The notes beneath the pieces were generated by a model. That model was not told the DNA's origin, did no database searches, and saw only the letters and a list, made by a program, of their open reading frames with translations. Shown one piece after another: positions 8,536-16,551 of a stretch of DNA of 39,201 nucleotides; position 1 is the stretch's first letter; every line of letters starts with the position of its first letter. Source of the stretch: Cupriavidus sp. 2SB. Lineage in GTDB: Bacteria; Pseudomonadota; Gammaproteobacteria; Burkholderiales; Burkholderiaceae. The stretch spans positions 1 to 39,201 of the forward strand of contig NZ_SCMX01000064.1 in the NCBI RefSeq assembly GCF_005503625.1. The letters run 5' to 3'. The translations under genes were made by a program, and so were the position numbers.

Positions 8536-9534
8536 CTACTGCGGCGTGACGCCCGCGATCTTCACGACATCGCCCCAGGCGGCCAGATCGGCGCGTACGA
8601 GCTGGCCGAGATCGTCGGGCGTGGAGGGCTTGCCTGGCTTCAGGTACATCGACGCAAAGCGCTGCTGTTCCTCGCGCGATTGCAGGATGCGATTCACCTC
8701 GGCATTCAGACGCGAAACGATGGGTGTGGGCAGACCCTTGGGCCCGAACAGCGCCAGCCAGCTCGCCTGTTCGAAGGGCACGCCCTGCTCGCCCATGGTG
8801 GGCACATTGGGCGCGGGCAACAGGCGTTCGGGACCAGACACGGCCACGCCGCGAATGCGCCCCGACTTCAGATGCGGAAGGGCCGACATGGAATCCGTGA
8901 ACGCAATGGTCACGTGCCCGGCCGCCAGGTCATTGGTGCACTGGACGGCCGTCTTGTACGGTACGTGGCGCACCCGGATGCCGGTCTTGGCTTTCAGATA
9001 CTCCATCGCCAGATGGCCGCCCGATCCCACGCCCCACGAGCAGTACGCCAGCTCCGTGGGGCTCGCCTTGACGTAGGCGATCAGTTCCTTGAGGTTGTGC
9101 ACCGGCACGGTGGACGTGACCGCCAGCAGGTTGCCGCCCGGAGCGCTGGGCCGCGCAATCGGGGTGAAGTCCTTTACCGGGTCATAGGGCAGGCTCGCCG
9201 TGGTCCACGGGTTCACGGTCATCGTGGCCGAGTAGGTGAACAGCAGCGTGTACCCGTCGGGCTCGGCGCGCGCCACCATCTCGCTGGCGATGATGCCGTT
9301 GGCGCCGGGACGGTTGTCCACCACCACCGGCTTCTTCAGCGCCACCGAGAGGCGCTCCGCCACCAGCCGGGCAGTCTGGTCGGTCACGCTGCCCGCGCCG
9401 GATGGCACGAGCACACGGATCGGACGATTGGGATAAGGTGCGGTGTCCGCATGGGCTGCACCGGCTCCGGCACACACCAGCGCCGCTGCAATGGCCGGCA
9501 AGGCCATGCGGGCGCCAGGTTTCTGGCTATGCAT
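8536..9534 (-). CDS. Bug-type tripartite tricarboxylate transporter (TTT) substrate-binding protein
   Basis: A 332-residue periplasmic receptor of the Bug/TctC family. The signal peptide is residues 1 to about 30 (ALPAIAAALVCAGAGAAHA). Family hallmarks are PNRPIRVLVPSGAGSVTDQTAR, VVVDNRPGANGIIASEMVARAEPDGYTLLF, RHVPYKTAVQCTNDLAAG and VPTMGEQG. The start at 9534 is fixed by GGAGACAGCAAC eight bases upstream; the frame stays open well beyond it but without family homology. Bug proteins bind small carboxylates; most have no dedicated membrane partner. Gene order (acyl-CoA dehydrogenases upstream, porin downstream) suggests that it binds the acid activated by the CoA-transferase of this operon. 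Ligand unknown. Confidence 0.92.
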   Translation of the reverse strand: MHSQKPGARMALPAIAAALVCAGAGAAHADTAPYPNRPIRVLVPSGAGSVTDQTARLVAERLSVALKKPVVVDNRPGANGIIASEMVARAEPDGYTLLFTYSATMTVNPWTTASLPYDPVKDFTPIARPSAPGGNLLAVTSTVPVHNLKELIAYVKASPTELAYCSWGVGSGGHLAMEYLKAKTGIRVRHVPYKTAVQCTNDLAAGHVTIAFTDSMSALPHLKSGRIRGVAVSGPERLLPAPNVPTMGEQGVPFEQASWLALFGPKGLPTPIVSRLNAEVNRILQSREEQQRFASMYLKPGKPSTPDDLGQLVRADLAAWGDVVKIAGVTPQ

Positions 9535-9626
9535 GTTGCTGTCTCCGTCACGGCGCATTGGCCGCTCATGCCGGTACATGGCCGGCGTATCGTGAACAGG
9601 CGTCCGCCCGCCTGGTGTGACGCGGC

Positions 9627-10796
9627 TCAGGCAGGCGCCCGGGCCGCGGATTCGATGGCGGCGAGCCGCGCCAGATGCCACGCGGCATCGCCGAACAGAT
9701 TGGCCTGCGCGGCCAGCCGCTTGTAGCAGTGCCCCACTTCCACCTCGTCGGTCATGCCGATGGCGCCGTGCAACTGCACGGCCTGCTCGCCCAGTGCGCG
9801 GCCAGCATCCGAGACAAAAGCCTTGGCATACGACACCGCGCGCGAGCGTGCGACGGGATCGGCGTCCAGTGCAGCGGCAGCGGCCTCCGTGATGGCGCGC
9901 GCCTGTTCGATGCTGACGTACAGGTCCACCAGCCGATGGCGCACCACCTGGTTGGCACTGAGGGCACGGCCAAACTGACGGCGGGTCATCACGTATTCGC
10001 GTGTCAGGTCGAACGCGCGCGTCATGGCGCCCACGGCATCGGCGCAGGCCATGACCGTGGCGCGGTCGAGTGCCGCTTCCACCATCGGCCATGCCTCACT
10101 GACGGGGCCGATCCGCGCATCATCGCCAACGGATATGCGCCGCAGCGTCACGGTGGCGGTCTGCCGTCCGTCGTAGGTCGGATAGCCCTGGATGCTCACG
10201 CCGCGCGTACTGGCGGGCACCGCGAACAATGTCAGGCCATGTCGTTCGCGCTGCCCGCCGTCCGTGCGTGCCAGCACGAGCAGGATGTCGGCGCAGCCTC
10301 CGCCGAGTACCAGCGTCTTGCTGCCATCGATCTGCCATGTGCCGTCGGGCCGCTGGCGGGCATGCGTGGCGACGTCGAACGCGTCGTGGCGTCCCTGCAA
10401 TTCGTGACACGCCAGCGCGGCGAAGGTGCGCCCTTCGGCAATCTCCTGCGCCGTCGCAAGGTGGGCTGGCTGACCCGAGCCGGCCAGCAGCGGCGCGCAT
10501 AACGCGGTGTTGGAGATCCACGGTTCCACAGGCAAGGCGCGTCCCAGTGCTTCGGCCATTGCTGCCTGATCCATCGCGCTGCCCATGCCGCCGCACGCTT
10601 CCGGCAGGCCGAGCGACAGCCATCCCATCTCCGCGAACTGGCGCCAGGCCGATTGCGAGAAACCGTGCGGCTCCGCCATGGCAGCCTTGCGCTGTACAAA
10701 GCCATAGTCGCGTTCCACAAAGCGCGCCACGCTGTCCAGCAACATGCGACGTGCCTCGATATCGTCGTCTTCAGGCATGAATGTGTGTGTCGTCAT
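9627..10796 (-). CDS. Acyl-CoA dehydrogenase, small-type subunit
   Basis: A 389-residue FAD-dependent acyl-CoA dehydrogenase. N-terminal helical, middle beta and C-terminal helical domains are all visible: SLGLPEACGGMGSAMDQAAMAEALGR near the N-terminus, then YVMTRRQFGRALSANQVVRHRLVDL and QLHGAIGMTDEVEVGHCYKRL towards the C-terminus. It lies nine bases after the neighbouring acyl-CoA dehydrogenase gene of a different subtype. Adjacent unlike pairs of this kind form alpha2-beta2 heterotetramers in actinobacterial and proteobacterial steroid side-chain degradation, so a heteromeric enzyme is a reasonable inference. It would introduce an alpha-beta double bond in the acyl-CoA made by the CoA-transferase. 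Substrate unknown. Confidence 0.9.
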   Translation of the reverse strand: MTTHTFMPEDDDIEARRMLLDSVARFVERDYGFVQRKAAMAEPHGFSQSAWRQFAEMGWLSLGLPEACGGMGSAMDQAAMAEALGRALPVEPWISNTALCAPLLAGSGQPAHLATAQEIAEGRTFAALACHELQGRHDAFDVATHARQRPDGTWQIDGSKTLVLGGGCADILLVLARTDGGQRERHGLTLFAVPASTRGVSIQGYPTYDGRQTATVTLRRISVGDDARIGPVSEAWPMVEAALDRATVMACADAVGAMTRAFDLTREYVMTRRQFGRALSANQVVRHRLVDLYVSIEQARAITEAAAAALDADPVARSRAVSYAKAFVSDAGRALGEQAVQLHGAIGMTDEVEVGHCYKRLAAQANLFGDAAWHLARLAAIESAARAPA

Positions 10797-10805
10797 CGTT
10801 GGACC

Positions 10806-12002
10806 TCAAAGCCCGAGCACCTGCTTGGCCAGCAGCTCGTGCTGGATCTCGCTGGTGCCGCCTGCAATCGTGTAGCCGCGCGTCACGAAGCGCCGCGCGG
10901 AGGCTGCCGCCGCGTAGGGCGACCGGCCCGGTTCGAGGTCTGCGGGTTCGAAGTGCGCCATGCGGTCATAGGCCAACGTGTCGGGGCCCAGCGCATCGAC
11001 CGCCAGGTTCTCGATGTCCTGAATCAACTGGCTACCCAGCAGTTTCAGCATTCCGGTCTCGGGACCGAGCGCCCCGCCCTGCCGCTCCAGACGGCGGAAG
11101 CGCAGCACCGTGGCCGCCAGGGTTTCCAGTCGCACCTCCAGCGCATGAAACCGTTGGGCAAACCACGGGCGATTCCGCATCGGTTCCCCTGCTTCCATGA
11201 CTTCGTTGCCGATGGCTCGCACCTTTGCCAGACGACGGCGGTTCTCGGCCACGCGCGACAGGTTCAGGCGTTCGTGCTCCAGCAGCGATTTGGCAATCGA
11301 CCAGCCTGCGTTTTCCTCGCCGACGCGCATCTCCACCGGCACTTCCACATCGTCCAGAAACACCTGGTTGAACAACTGCCAGCCATGGATGCCGATCAGC
11401 GGCCGCACGCTGACGCCGGGGCTACGCATGTCGATCAGCAGGAAGCTGATGCCCTCCTGTGCGCGGGCTTCGGTATCGGTGCGCACAAGGCAAAAGATCC
11501 AGTCGGCGTACTGCGCGTACGACGTCCAGATCTTGCTGCCGTTGACGCGGTAGAAAGTCGATCCGTCCGCACGGGTGTGGCGCTCGGCACGCGTGGTCAG
11601 AGAAGCCAGGTCCGAGCCCGCGTTCGGCTCGGAATACCCCTGACACCACCAGTGCTCCTGGTTCAGGATGCGCGGCAGGAAATACTGCTGCTGCGCTGGC
11701 GTGCCGTGATGGATCAGGATCGGGCCGATCATCTCGATTGAAATCCCGCCCGTCTCGGGCGCGTGGGCCAGCACCAGTTCCTCCTGCAGCACCGCGCGCC
11801 GCGCTGCGCTCCATCCCTGGCCCTGCCACGCTTCCGGCCAATGCGGCGCCAGCCAGCCGCGCTCCGCGAGCCGCCGCTGCCAGTCCACCATTTCCTCCTT
11901 GCTGACTTCGAGCCCCAACCGCACTTTCTCGCGCACCCGTGCAGGCAGGGCTTCGGCGATGAATGCGCGCACGTCGTGGCGCAGCGTGGCGAATTCATCC
12001 AT
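10806..12002 (-). CDS. Acyl-CoA dehydrogenase, partner subunit
   Basis: A 398-residue acyl-CoA dehydrogenase. Motifs include WPEAWQGQGWS, the FAD/substrate segment QGYSEPNAGSDLASL, VNGSKIWTSYAQYADW and the C-terminal TIAGGTSEIQHELLAKQVLGL. In the last motif the position of the medium-chain enzyme's catalytic Glu (YEGTSQIQ) is Gly, as in one subunit class of heteromeric enzymes. The ATG at 12002 overlaps the end of the enoyl-CoA hydratase gene by eight bases and has GGAGGTCCAGC as Shine-Dalgarno; the longer open frame upstream runs through that gene and is spurious. Together with the next gene it probably forms one flavoenzyme. Substrate unknown. Confidence 0.9.
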   Translation of the reverse strand: MDEFATLRHDVRAFIAEALPARVREKVRLGLEVSKEEMVDWQRRLAERGWLAPHWPEAWQGQGWSAARRAVLQEELVLAHAPETGGISIEMIGPILIHHGTPAQQQYFLPRILNQEHWWCQGYSEPNAGSDLASLTTRAERHTRADGSTFYRVNGSKIWTSYAQYADWIFCLVRTDTEARAQEGISFLLIDMRSPGVSVRPLIGIHGWQLFNQVFLDDVEVPVEMRVGEENAGWSIAKSLLEHERLNLSRVAENRRRLAKVRAIGNEVMEAGEPMRNRPWFAQRFHALEVRLETLAATVLRFRRLERQGGALGPETGMLKLLGSQLIQDIENLAVDALGPDTLAYDRMAHFEPADLEPGRSPYAAAASARRFVTRGYTIAGGTSEIQHELLAKQVLGL

Positions 12003-12714
12003 GCTGGACCTCCACGGGTTCGGCATTGCGGCAAGCGTCGAACCAGTGGGCCGCCGCCATGCGCGCGCTGGCGGCGCGCAGCGTGCCTTTGACGGCCTGC
12101 ACCGTCGCTGCCGGAAAGCCGCCCACCTGTGCTGCCATGTCCCGTGCGCGCGCCAGCACGTCGCCATCGGCAACGACTTCCGTGGCAACACCGAGCCGCA
12201 GCAATTCCGTCGCGGGCACGCGTTCGCCAAGCAGGCACAGCCGCGCGGCCACTGCCTCGCCGTGCCGCAAGGCCAGCCAGGCAATGTTGCGCGGTGCGTT
12301 CATGCCGATGCGGATTTCGGCAATCTGCATGAAGGCGCCCTCCCCGCACACCAGCAGGTCGGCGGCCAGTGCCAGTGCGGCACCGCCATTCACGGCGTGG
12401 CGTTCGAGTGCCACGATCCACACCTTGCGGCTGGCGATCAGCGCGGCGTGCACGCGATCCCAGCGCACTGCGAATCCGGCGAGGCCCTCCGCATGGCCCT
12501 TGATGGCCTGCAGGTCCAGGCCGGAGCAGAACGCGCCGTTTGCGCCGTGCAGGACGATGGCCCGGACCGTGGCGTCGGCCTCCAGTGCGAGAATCGCGTC
12601 CGCGAAGGTTTCCGCCGTGGCCATGTCGATGGCGTTGCGCGTTGCGGGACGGTTCAGCGTGAGATCGGCCCAGCCATCGTGGCGGGATATGAGGACTGCG
12701 GATGCGTCTGTCAT
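11995..12714 (-). CDS. Enoyl-CoA hydratase/isomerase family protein
   Basis: A 239-residue crotonase-fold protein. The first oxyanion-hole motif is GAFCSGLDLQAIKG (about residues 60-73) and the second is AVNGGAALALAADL (107-120). The Glu usually found in the GGGxELA motif (Glu144 of rat enoyl-CoA hydratase) is Ala here, while the second conserved Glu (Glu133 in AEIRIG) is kept. It may therefore act as an isomerase, hydrolase or altered hydratase rather than a standard hydratase. It is translationally coupled to both neighbours: its start overlaps the CoA-transferase stop by four bases and its end overlaps the next start. Expected to act on the enoyl-CoA produced by the operon's dehydrogenases. 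Confidence 0.88.
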   Translation of the reverse strand: MTDASAVLISRHDGWADLTLNRPATRNAIDMATAETFADAILALEADATVRAIVLHGANGAFCSGLDLQAIKGHAEGLAGFAVRWDRVHAALIASRKVWIVALERHAVNGGAALALAADLLVCGEGAFMQIAEIRIGMNAPRNIAWLALRHGEAVAARLCLLGERVPATELLRLGVATEVVADGDVLARARDMAAQVGGFPAATVQAVKGTLRAASARMAAAHWFDACRNAEPVEVQHG

Positions 12715-13940
12715 GCCTGCGCTCCTTCTTCACATGCGGAGTCGATGCCGATGGCTCCGTTCCGCGCCATGGCGGCGATGGATTCATCGTCATAGCCAAG
12801 TTCGCGCAGCACTTGCGCCGTATGCTCGCCGAGACGAGGTACCACTGGCGTCGAAGCCTGCGCCGCTGCTCCCATGCGGAACGGCAGGCCCGGCAACACG
12901 ATCTCGCCGCCCAGGCCATCGCCCACCGCCATCAGCAGCGCATTGGCCTGCACGTCGGCGCTGGCCTCCACCTGTCGGTAGTCGCGCACCACGCCCACCA
13001 CCACCTGGTGGCGCTCCAGCAAGGCACGCGCATCCTCTCCGGCGAAACCTCGCAATGCGTCCTGCAGGATCGCCAGCATGGCCGGCCGGTTCTGCACACG
13101 CAGTGCGTTGTTCGCGAAGCGCGGATCGCCGGCCAGTGCTGGCTGATTGATCGCGCTGCAAAGCCGCGCCCAGTGTTCGTCAAGGTAGGCCGAGAGCACG
13201 ATGTGACCATCGGCCACCTCGATCACGTCGGCGGCCGGCGCCGCCTTGGGCTGGCTGTTGCCGCTGCGTACCGGCAGCGCGCCGGAGCATTGGTATTCGG
13301 CCCAGAGCTGGGCCTGCAGATGCACGCCCACGGTCAGCAGCGATGTCTCGATGGTGTCGCCATGTCCCGTGCGGAAACGTCGGAATAGTGCGACCACGAT
13401 GGCGTTGGCGGTGGCCAGTGCCGTGGCGGCATCGATGAGCGCGAAGCCTGCCTTCAGCGGCTGGCCGCCGGCCTCGCCTGTCACGGACATCATGCCGCTC
13501 TCGGCCTGTGCCGCGATATCCAGACCCGGCCGCAGACGCGACGGCCCACGCGTGCCGAAGCCGGTCACGCTGGCGTGCACCAGTTCCGGTTTGGCATCGC
13601 GCAATGTGGCGGCGTCCAGTCCGAGCGATTCCATCGACCCGGGGCGCGCGTTATGCAGCACCACATCGCACGACAGGGCCAGCTTGCGGGCGGCCTGAAG
13701 CCCTGACGCCGTGCGCAGATCCAGGGCGATGGCGCGCTTGCCGCGGTTGTAGGCCAGGAACATCGGGCTCTGCGCGCTCGTGCCGTCGAAGCGCCGCGCA
13801 CTGTCTCCACGCAGCGGCTCCACCTTGATGACGTCGGCGCCAAGATCCGCCAGCAACATCGCCGCACCCGGCGCCGCGATGAACTGGCCGAACTCCACCA
13901 CGCGAATGCCGGCGAGCGGCAGGTCTTTCTGGGTCTGCAT
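12711..13940 (-). CDS. CaiB/BaiF-type family III CoA-transferase
   Basis: A 409-residue family III CoA-transferase. The N-terminal motif LAGIRVVEFGQFIAAPGAAMLLADLGADVIKVE is diagnostic. The catalytic Asp is Asp141 in RPGLDIAAQAESGM. RGKRAIALDL and the C-terminal LGEHTAQVLRELGY are also typical. These enzymes move CoA from a donor acyl-CoA onto a carboxylic acid and would activate the substrate at the head of this pathway. I place the start at 13940 (MQTQKDLPLAG) because the family begins there; 18 further in-frame residues upstream lack homology. It is the first gene of a six-gene minus-strand series and is divergent from lysR, which likely regulates it. The acid is not identifiable from sequence. 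Confidence 0.9.
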   Translation of the reverse strand: MQTQKDLPLAGIRVVEFGQFIAAPGAAMLLADLGADVIKVEPLRGDSARRFDGTSAQSPMFLAYNRGKRAIALDLRTASGLQAARKLALSCDVVLHNARPGSMESLGLDAATLRDAKPELVHASVTGFGTRGPSRLRPGLDIAAQAESGMMSVTGEAGGQPLKAGFALIDAATALATANAIVVALFRRFRTGHGDTIETSLLTVGVHLQAQLWAEYQCSGALPVRSGNSQPKAAPAADVIEVADGHIVLSAYLDEHWARLCSAINQPALAGDPRFANNALRVQNRPAMLAILQDALRGFAGEDARALLERHQVVVGVVRDYRQVEASADVQANALLMAVGDGLGGEIVLPGLPFRMGAAAQASTPVVPRLGEHTAQVLRELGYDDESIAAMARNGAIGIDSACEEGAQA

Positions 13941-14031
13941 CCTGTTTCCGTGTGCATGCCGGGAACGGCATCGATGAAACGGATCTTGCGGCACCTGGTT
14001 CGGGCGCGGCAGCCTCCCAGATCGCTGCGGC

Positions 14032-14051
14032 GTGAACCAGCGGTTATCACC
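14032..14051 (+). promoter_or_regulatory. Candidate LysR operator, copy 1
   Basis: The 20-base sequence GTGAACCAGCGGTTATCACC is an imperfect dyad (GTGA-ACC-AGC-GGT-TATCAC). It lies in the 193-bp divergent region between the CoA-transferase gene and lysR, 91 bases from the former start and 82 from the latter. The identical 20-mer recurs inverted at 15129-15148. Position and dyad fit a LysR-type regulator site, but binding is inferred. Confidence 0.6.
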
Positions 14052-14133
14052 GGGGGTAATCCCGTAGCCGGATGGTTGGCGCTATGCTGGCGGACAGGGC
14101 GTCGCCATGAACGCCCGCGACAGGAGACAAACC

Positions 14134-15090
14134 ATGCGACTGAGCCAGGTTCAGGACTTCATCGCTGTAGCCGAGCACGGCAGCATCCGTGCCGGCGCCA
14201 AGGCGCGCGACGTATCGGCGCCGGCCATCACCAAGAGCATCCGGATGCTGGAGGAAGAGCTCCATGTGCCGCTGCTGACCCGCACCACGCGCGGCGTTGT
14301 GCTCTCCCGCTATGGCGAGGCATTCCTGCGGCGCGCCCAGCTGATTGCCAGCGAGGCGCGCAAGGCGGCCGACGAGATGGCGCAGATGCTGGGCACACGC
14401 AACGGCGTGGTGCGCATTGGCGCCACCGGCGGGCCGGCCCATCTGCTGCTGCCGGCCGTGCTCAAGCGCTTTCGCGCCCAGCATCCCGACGTGCAGGTGT
14501 GCATCGAGAGCGGCGTATATCCAGCCCATCTGACCGACCTTCGGGCCGGCGTCATGGACATGGCCGTGAGCCCGATCCCGGACGAGGGCATCGAGCGCGA
14601 ATTCGTCTGCGAGCCCTTGTACAACAACGATTCGGTGGTGGTGGCGCATCGGGATCACCCGCTGCGCAACGCCCGGACCCTGCGTGAACTGGTGGGCTCG
14701 GACTGGGTGCTGACCGGGCAGCGCATGCACGGGCCCGGCGCCGCGATCATGGATGCCTTCCGCGCCCGCGATCTGCCGCTACCCCGCGTGGCGGTGCGGT
14801 GCGACACCATCGGCATGATCCAGACCCTGCTGGAAGACCGCTCACTGCTGTGCCTGCTGCCGCGTCAACTGGTGCCCGGACGGCTGGCCAGTGCCAACCT
14901 GGTGGCGCTGCCCATCGAGGACCCCCTGCCCAGCCACGCTGTCAGCCTCATCTATCGGGCCGATTCGCCGATGACCCCGGTGGCCGAGCAGTTCGCGAAA
15001 CTGCTGCGCCGCGAAGTGCACTACCTGAGCAAGATGCCCGACAGCCCGCTGCGCCGCCAGGTGCCGCGCAAGCCGGAAACGGTCGGCTAG
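14134..15090 (+). CDS. LysR-family transcriptional regulator
   Basis: A 318-residue LysR-type regulator. The N-terminal winged helix-turn-helix is MRLSQVQDFIAVAEHGSIRAGAKARDVSAPAITKSIRMLEEELHVPLLTRTTRGV (residues 1-55). The rest is the periplasmic-binding-like effector domain, with VRIGATGGPAHLLLPAVLKRF at its start. The start at 14134 has a good Shine-Dalgarno (AGGAGACAAACC); an in-frame ATG at 14107 would add nine residues. It is divergent from the CoA-transferase operon and codirectional with the MBL-fold/Bug/DUF1254 genes. Identical 20-mers on either side of it suggest that it controls both arms. The co-inducer is presumably the acid or its CoA ester. Confidence 0.92.
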   Translation: MRLSQVQDFIAVAEHGSIRAGAKARDVSAPAITKSIRMLEEELHVPLLTRTTRGVVLSRYGEAFLRRAQLIASEARKAADEMAQMLGTRNGVVRIGATGGPAHLLLPAVLKRFRAQHPDVQVCIESGVYPAHLTDLRAGVMDMAVSPIPDEGIEREFVCEPLYNNDSVVVAHRDHPLRNARTLRELVGSDWVLTGQRMHGPGAAIMDAFRARDLPLPRVAVRCDTIGMIQTLLEDRSLLCLLPRQLVPGRLASANLVALPIEDPLPSHAVSLIYRADSPMTPVAEQFAKLLRREVHYLSKMPDSPLRRQVPRKPETVG

Positions 15091-15128
15091 CGCGGCCCCG
15101 CGCTGGCGGGAACTCCTTGCCAGCCACG

Positions 15129-15148
15129 GGTGATAACCGCTGGTTCAC
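15129..15148 (-). promoter_or_regulatory. Candidate LysR operator, copy 2 (inverted)
   Basis: An exact 20/20 reverse-complement copy of 14032-14051. It lies 38 bases after the lysR stop and 142 bases before the start of the MBL-fold gene, in a 200-bp gap likely to hold that operon's promoter. A chance second copy of a 20-mer within 1.1 kb is very unlikely, so a shared regulatory role is the simplest reading. Confidence 0.6.
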
Positions 15149-15290
15149 ACCTGAAAATCTTCAACACCCGCCAGGGCGCGCCGGCATTGCCCGCGCGGCC
15201 GGTGAGGCGGGCTGCGCCGGGACTTTCCCCACTGCATATAGTCTCGCTTCTGCGCGTGAATATCCCTTCGCCAACTGGGAGGGAGAACAC

Positions 15291-16544
15291 ATGAACGCAA
15301 TCGAGGATCGCCCCGCCGCATTGATTACCGGGCGTGGCATCGATGCCATCGGGGACGGCATCTGGCTGCTGCACGGGCAGGGCCAGAGTTTCGTGGCCGA
15401 TGTGGGCGGCGGGCTGCTGGTGATCGACAGCGGTCCTGGTGGCGGCGTAACAGCCGGGATGATCGAAGCACTGCGCACGCAGACCCAACTGCCGGTGCTG
15501 GCGCTTTGCTACAGCCATGGCCATCTGGGCTACAACGCGGGCGTGAAGCAGTGGCTCGACCATGCCGCGCAGCGCGGCGAGCCGGCACCCCGCGTGATGG
15601 CACACGCCAACGTACTGGCGCGTCAGCGCCGCTACCGCGACACGCAGCGCATGCAGGAGCGCATGGCGGAGATCCAGTTCCGTCATGCCAGTGGCGCCCT
15701 GGCCGGAAAACTGCGGCATATCCCGCCCACCGAGACGTTTCATGATGGCATCACGGTCGGTCATGGAGCGCGGCGTGCCGAGATCCTGTGGGCGCCATCG
15801 GAGACGGACGATGCCGTGGCCGTGTGGCTGCCGGGCAGCCGTCTGCTATACGGCGGCCCCGCCGTCATCGACTCCATCCCGAACATCGGCACGCCGTTTC
15901 GCACGATGCGCGACACGGTACGCTGGGCGGAAACGCTGGAACGCCTGGCCGGCCTGCAGCCCGAGACCGTGGTCCGCGAGTTCGGCGCCACGCTGCACGG
16001 CGCGGACACCTGCCAGCAAGTGCTGCTGCACACCGCAGCGGCGCTGCGCTGGATGCGTGAGGAAGTGGTGCGGCTGATGAACGCGGGCTGCAACGAGCGC
16101 GAGATGCTTGCCGCGCTGCAGCCGCCCGCCGATCTCTTCGAGCAGCCGTGGATGCAGCCGACCTACGGCGATCCCACCTACATTGCGCGCGATATCTACC
16201 GCTCCGAGAACGGCTGGTGGGACCGCAATGCCACTACGCTGCATCCGGCCGCGCCCGACGCCGTAGCGCGCGAAATCGCAGCGGCCATTGGCGATCACGG
16301 CGCCGTCGTGCGGCACGCGCGGGCACTGGCGGAACGCGGGGAGACCCAGCTCGCGCTGCATGTGATCGACCTGCTGGCGCAGGCACCCGCTGATAACCCC
16401 CATGCGGTGGAGGCACGCCAGCTCAAGGCCGAATGGTTGCGCGCCCGTGCGAAAGAGGTGCGCAGCTACGTATCGCGCAGCCTCTACGTGGCCGCGGCGA
16501 TGGTGCTGGAAGACCGCCCGGACGACACCTTCGGCATCCACTGA
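15291..16544 (+). CDS. Alkyl-sulfatase-like MBL-fold protein with degenerate metal-binding motif
   Basis: A 417-residue protein. The N-terminal half is a metallo-beta-lactamase fold (GIWLLHGQGQSFVADVGGGLLVIDSGPG), and the C-terminal part resembles the alkyl sulfatase dimerisation domain (YRSENGWWDRNATTLHPAAP). The hallmark HxHxDH reads YSHGHLGYN: the first two His are present (76 and 78), but Asp and the third His are Gly80 and Tyr81. Full dinuclear zinc binding is therefore doubtful; a mononuclear or non-hydrolytic role is possible. The start at 15291 follows GGGAGGGAGAACAC; the longer frame upstream overlaps lysR and is spurious. The next gene starts seven bases after its stop. Substrate unknown; the operon context suggests processing of a carboxylate or ester. 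Confidence 0.82.
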   Translation: MNAIEDRPAALITGRGIDAIGDGIWLLHGQGQSFVADVGGGLLVIDSGPGGGVTAGMIEALRTQTQLPVLALCYSHGHLGYNAGVKQWLDHAAQRGEPAPRVMAHANVLARQRRYRDTQRMQERMAEIQFRHASGALAGKLRHIPPTETFHDGITVGHGARRAEILWAPSETDDAVAVWLPGSRLLYGGPAVIDSIPNIGTPFRTMRDTVRWAETLERLAGLQPETVVREFGATLHGADTCQQVLLHTAAALRWMREEVVRLMNAGCNEREMLAALQPPADLFEQPWMQPTYGDPTYIARDIYRSENGWWDRNATTLHPAAPDAVAREIAAAIGDHGAVVRHARALAERGETQLALHVIDLLAQAPADNPHAVEARQLKAEWLRARAKEVRSYVSRSLYVAAAMVLEDRPDDTFGIH

Positions 16545-16551
16545 GCGCGCG

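Noticed and set aside
8438..8549. Cys/Phe/Val-rich peptide repeats read from the 7-bp array on the plus strand
   Set aside because: The pattern is just the TTYTGTG array translated in open frames. It has no supported start or domain.
7286..11741. Long plus-strand open frames opposite the porin, Bug and acyl-CoA dehydrogenase genes (for example 7286-8383, 8383-9726, 10653-11741)
   Set aside because: They are antisense shadows of well-supported minus-strand genes in GC-rich DNA. Their translations are rich in Arg, His and Gly with no recognisable domain.
14799..15290. N-terminal extension of the MBL-fold protein into lysR
   Set aside because: The extension overlaps lysR in another frame and has no homology. 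A strong Shine-Dalgarno sits directly before the ATG at 15291.
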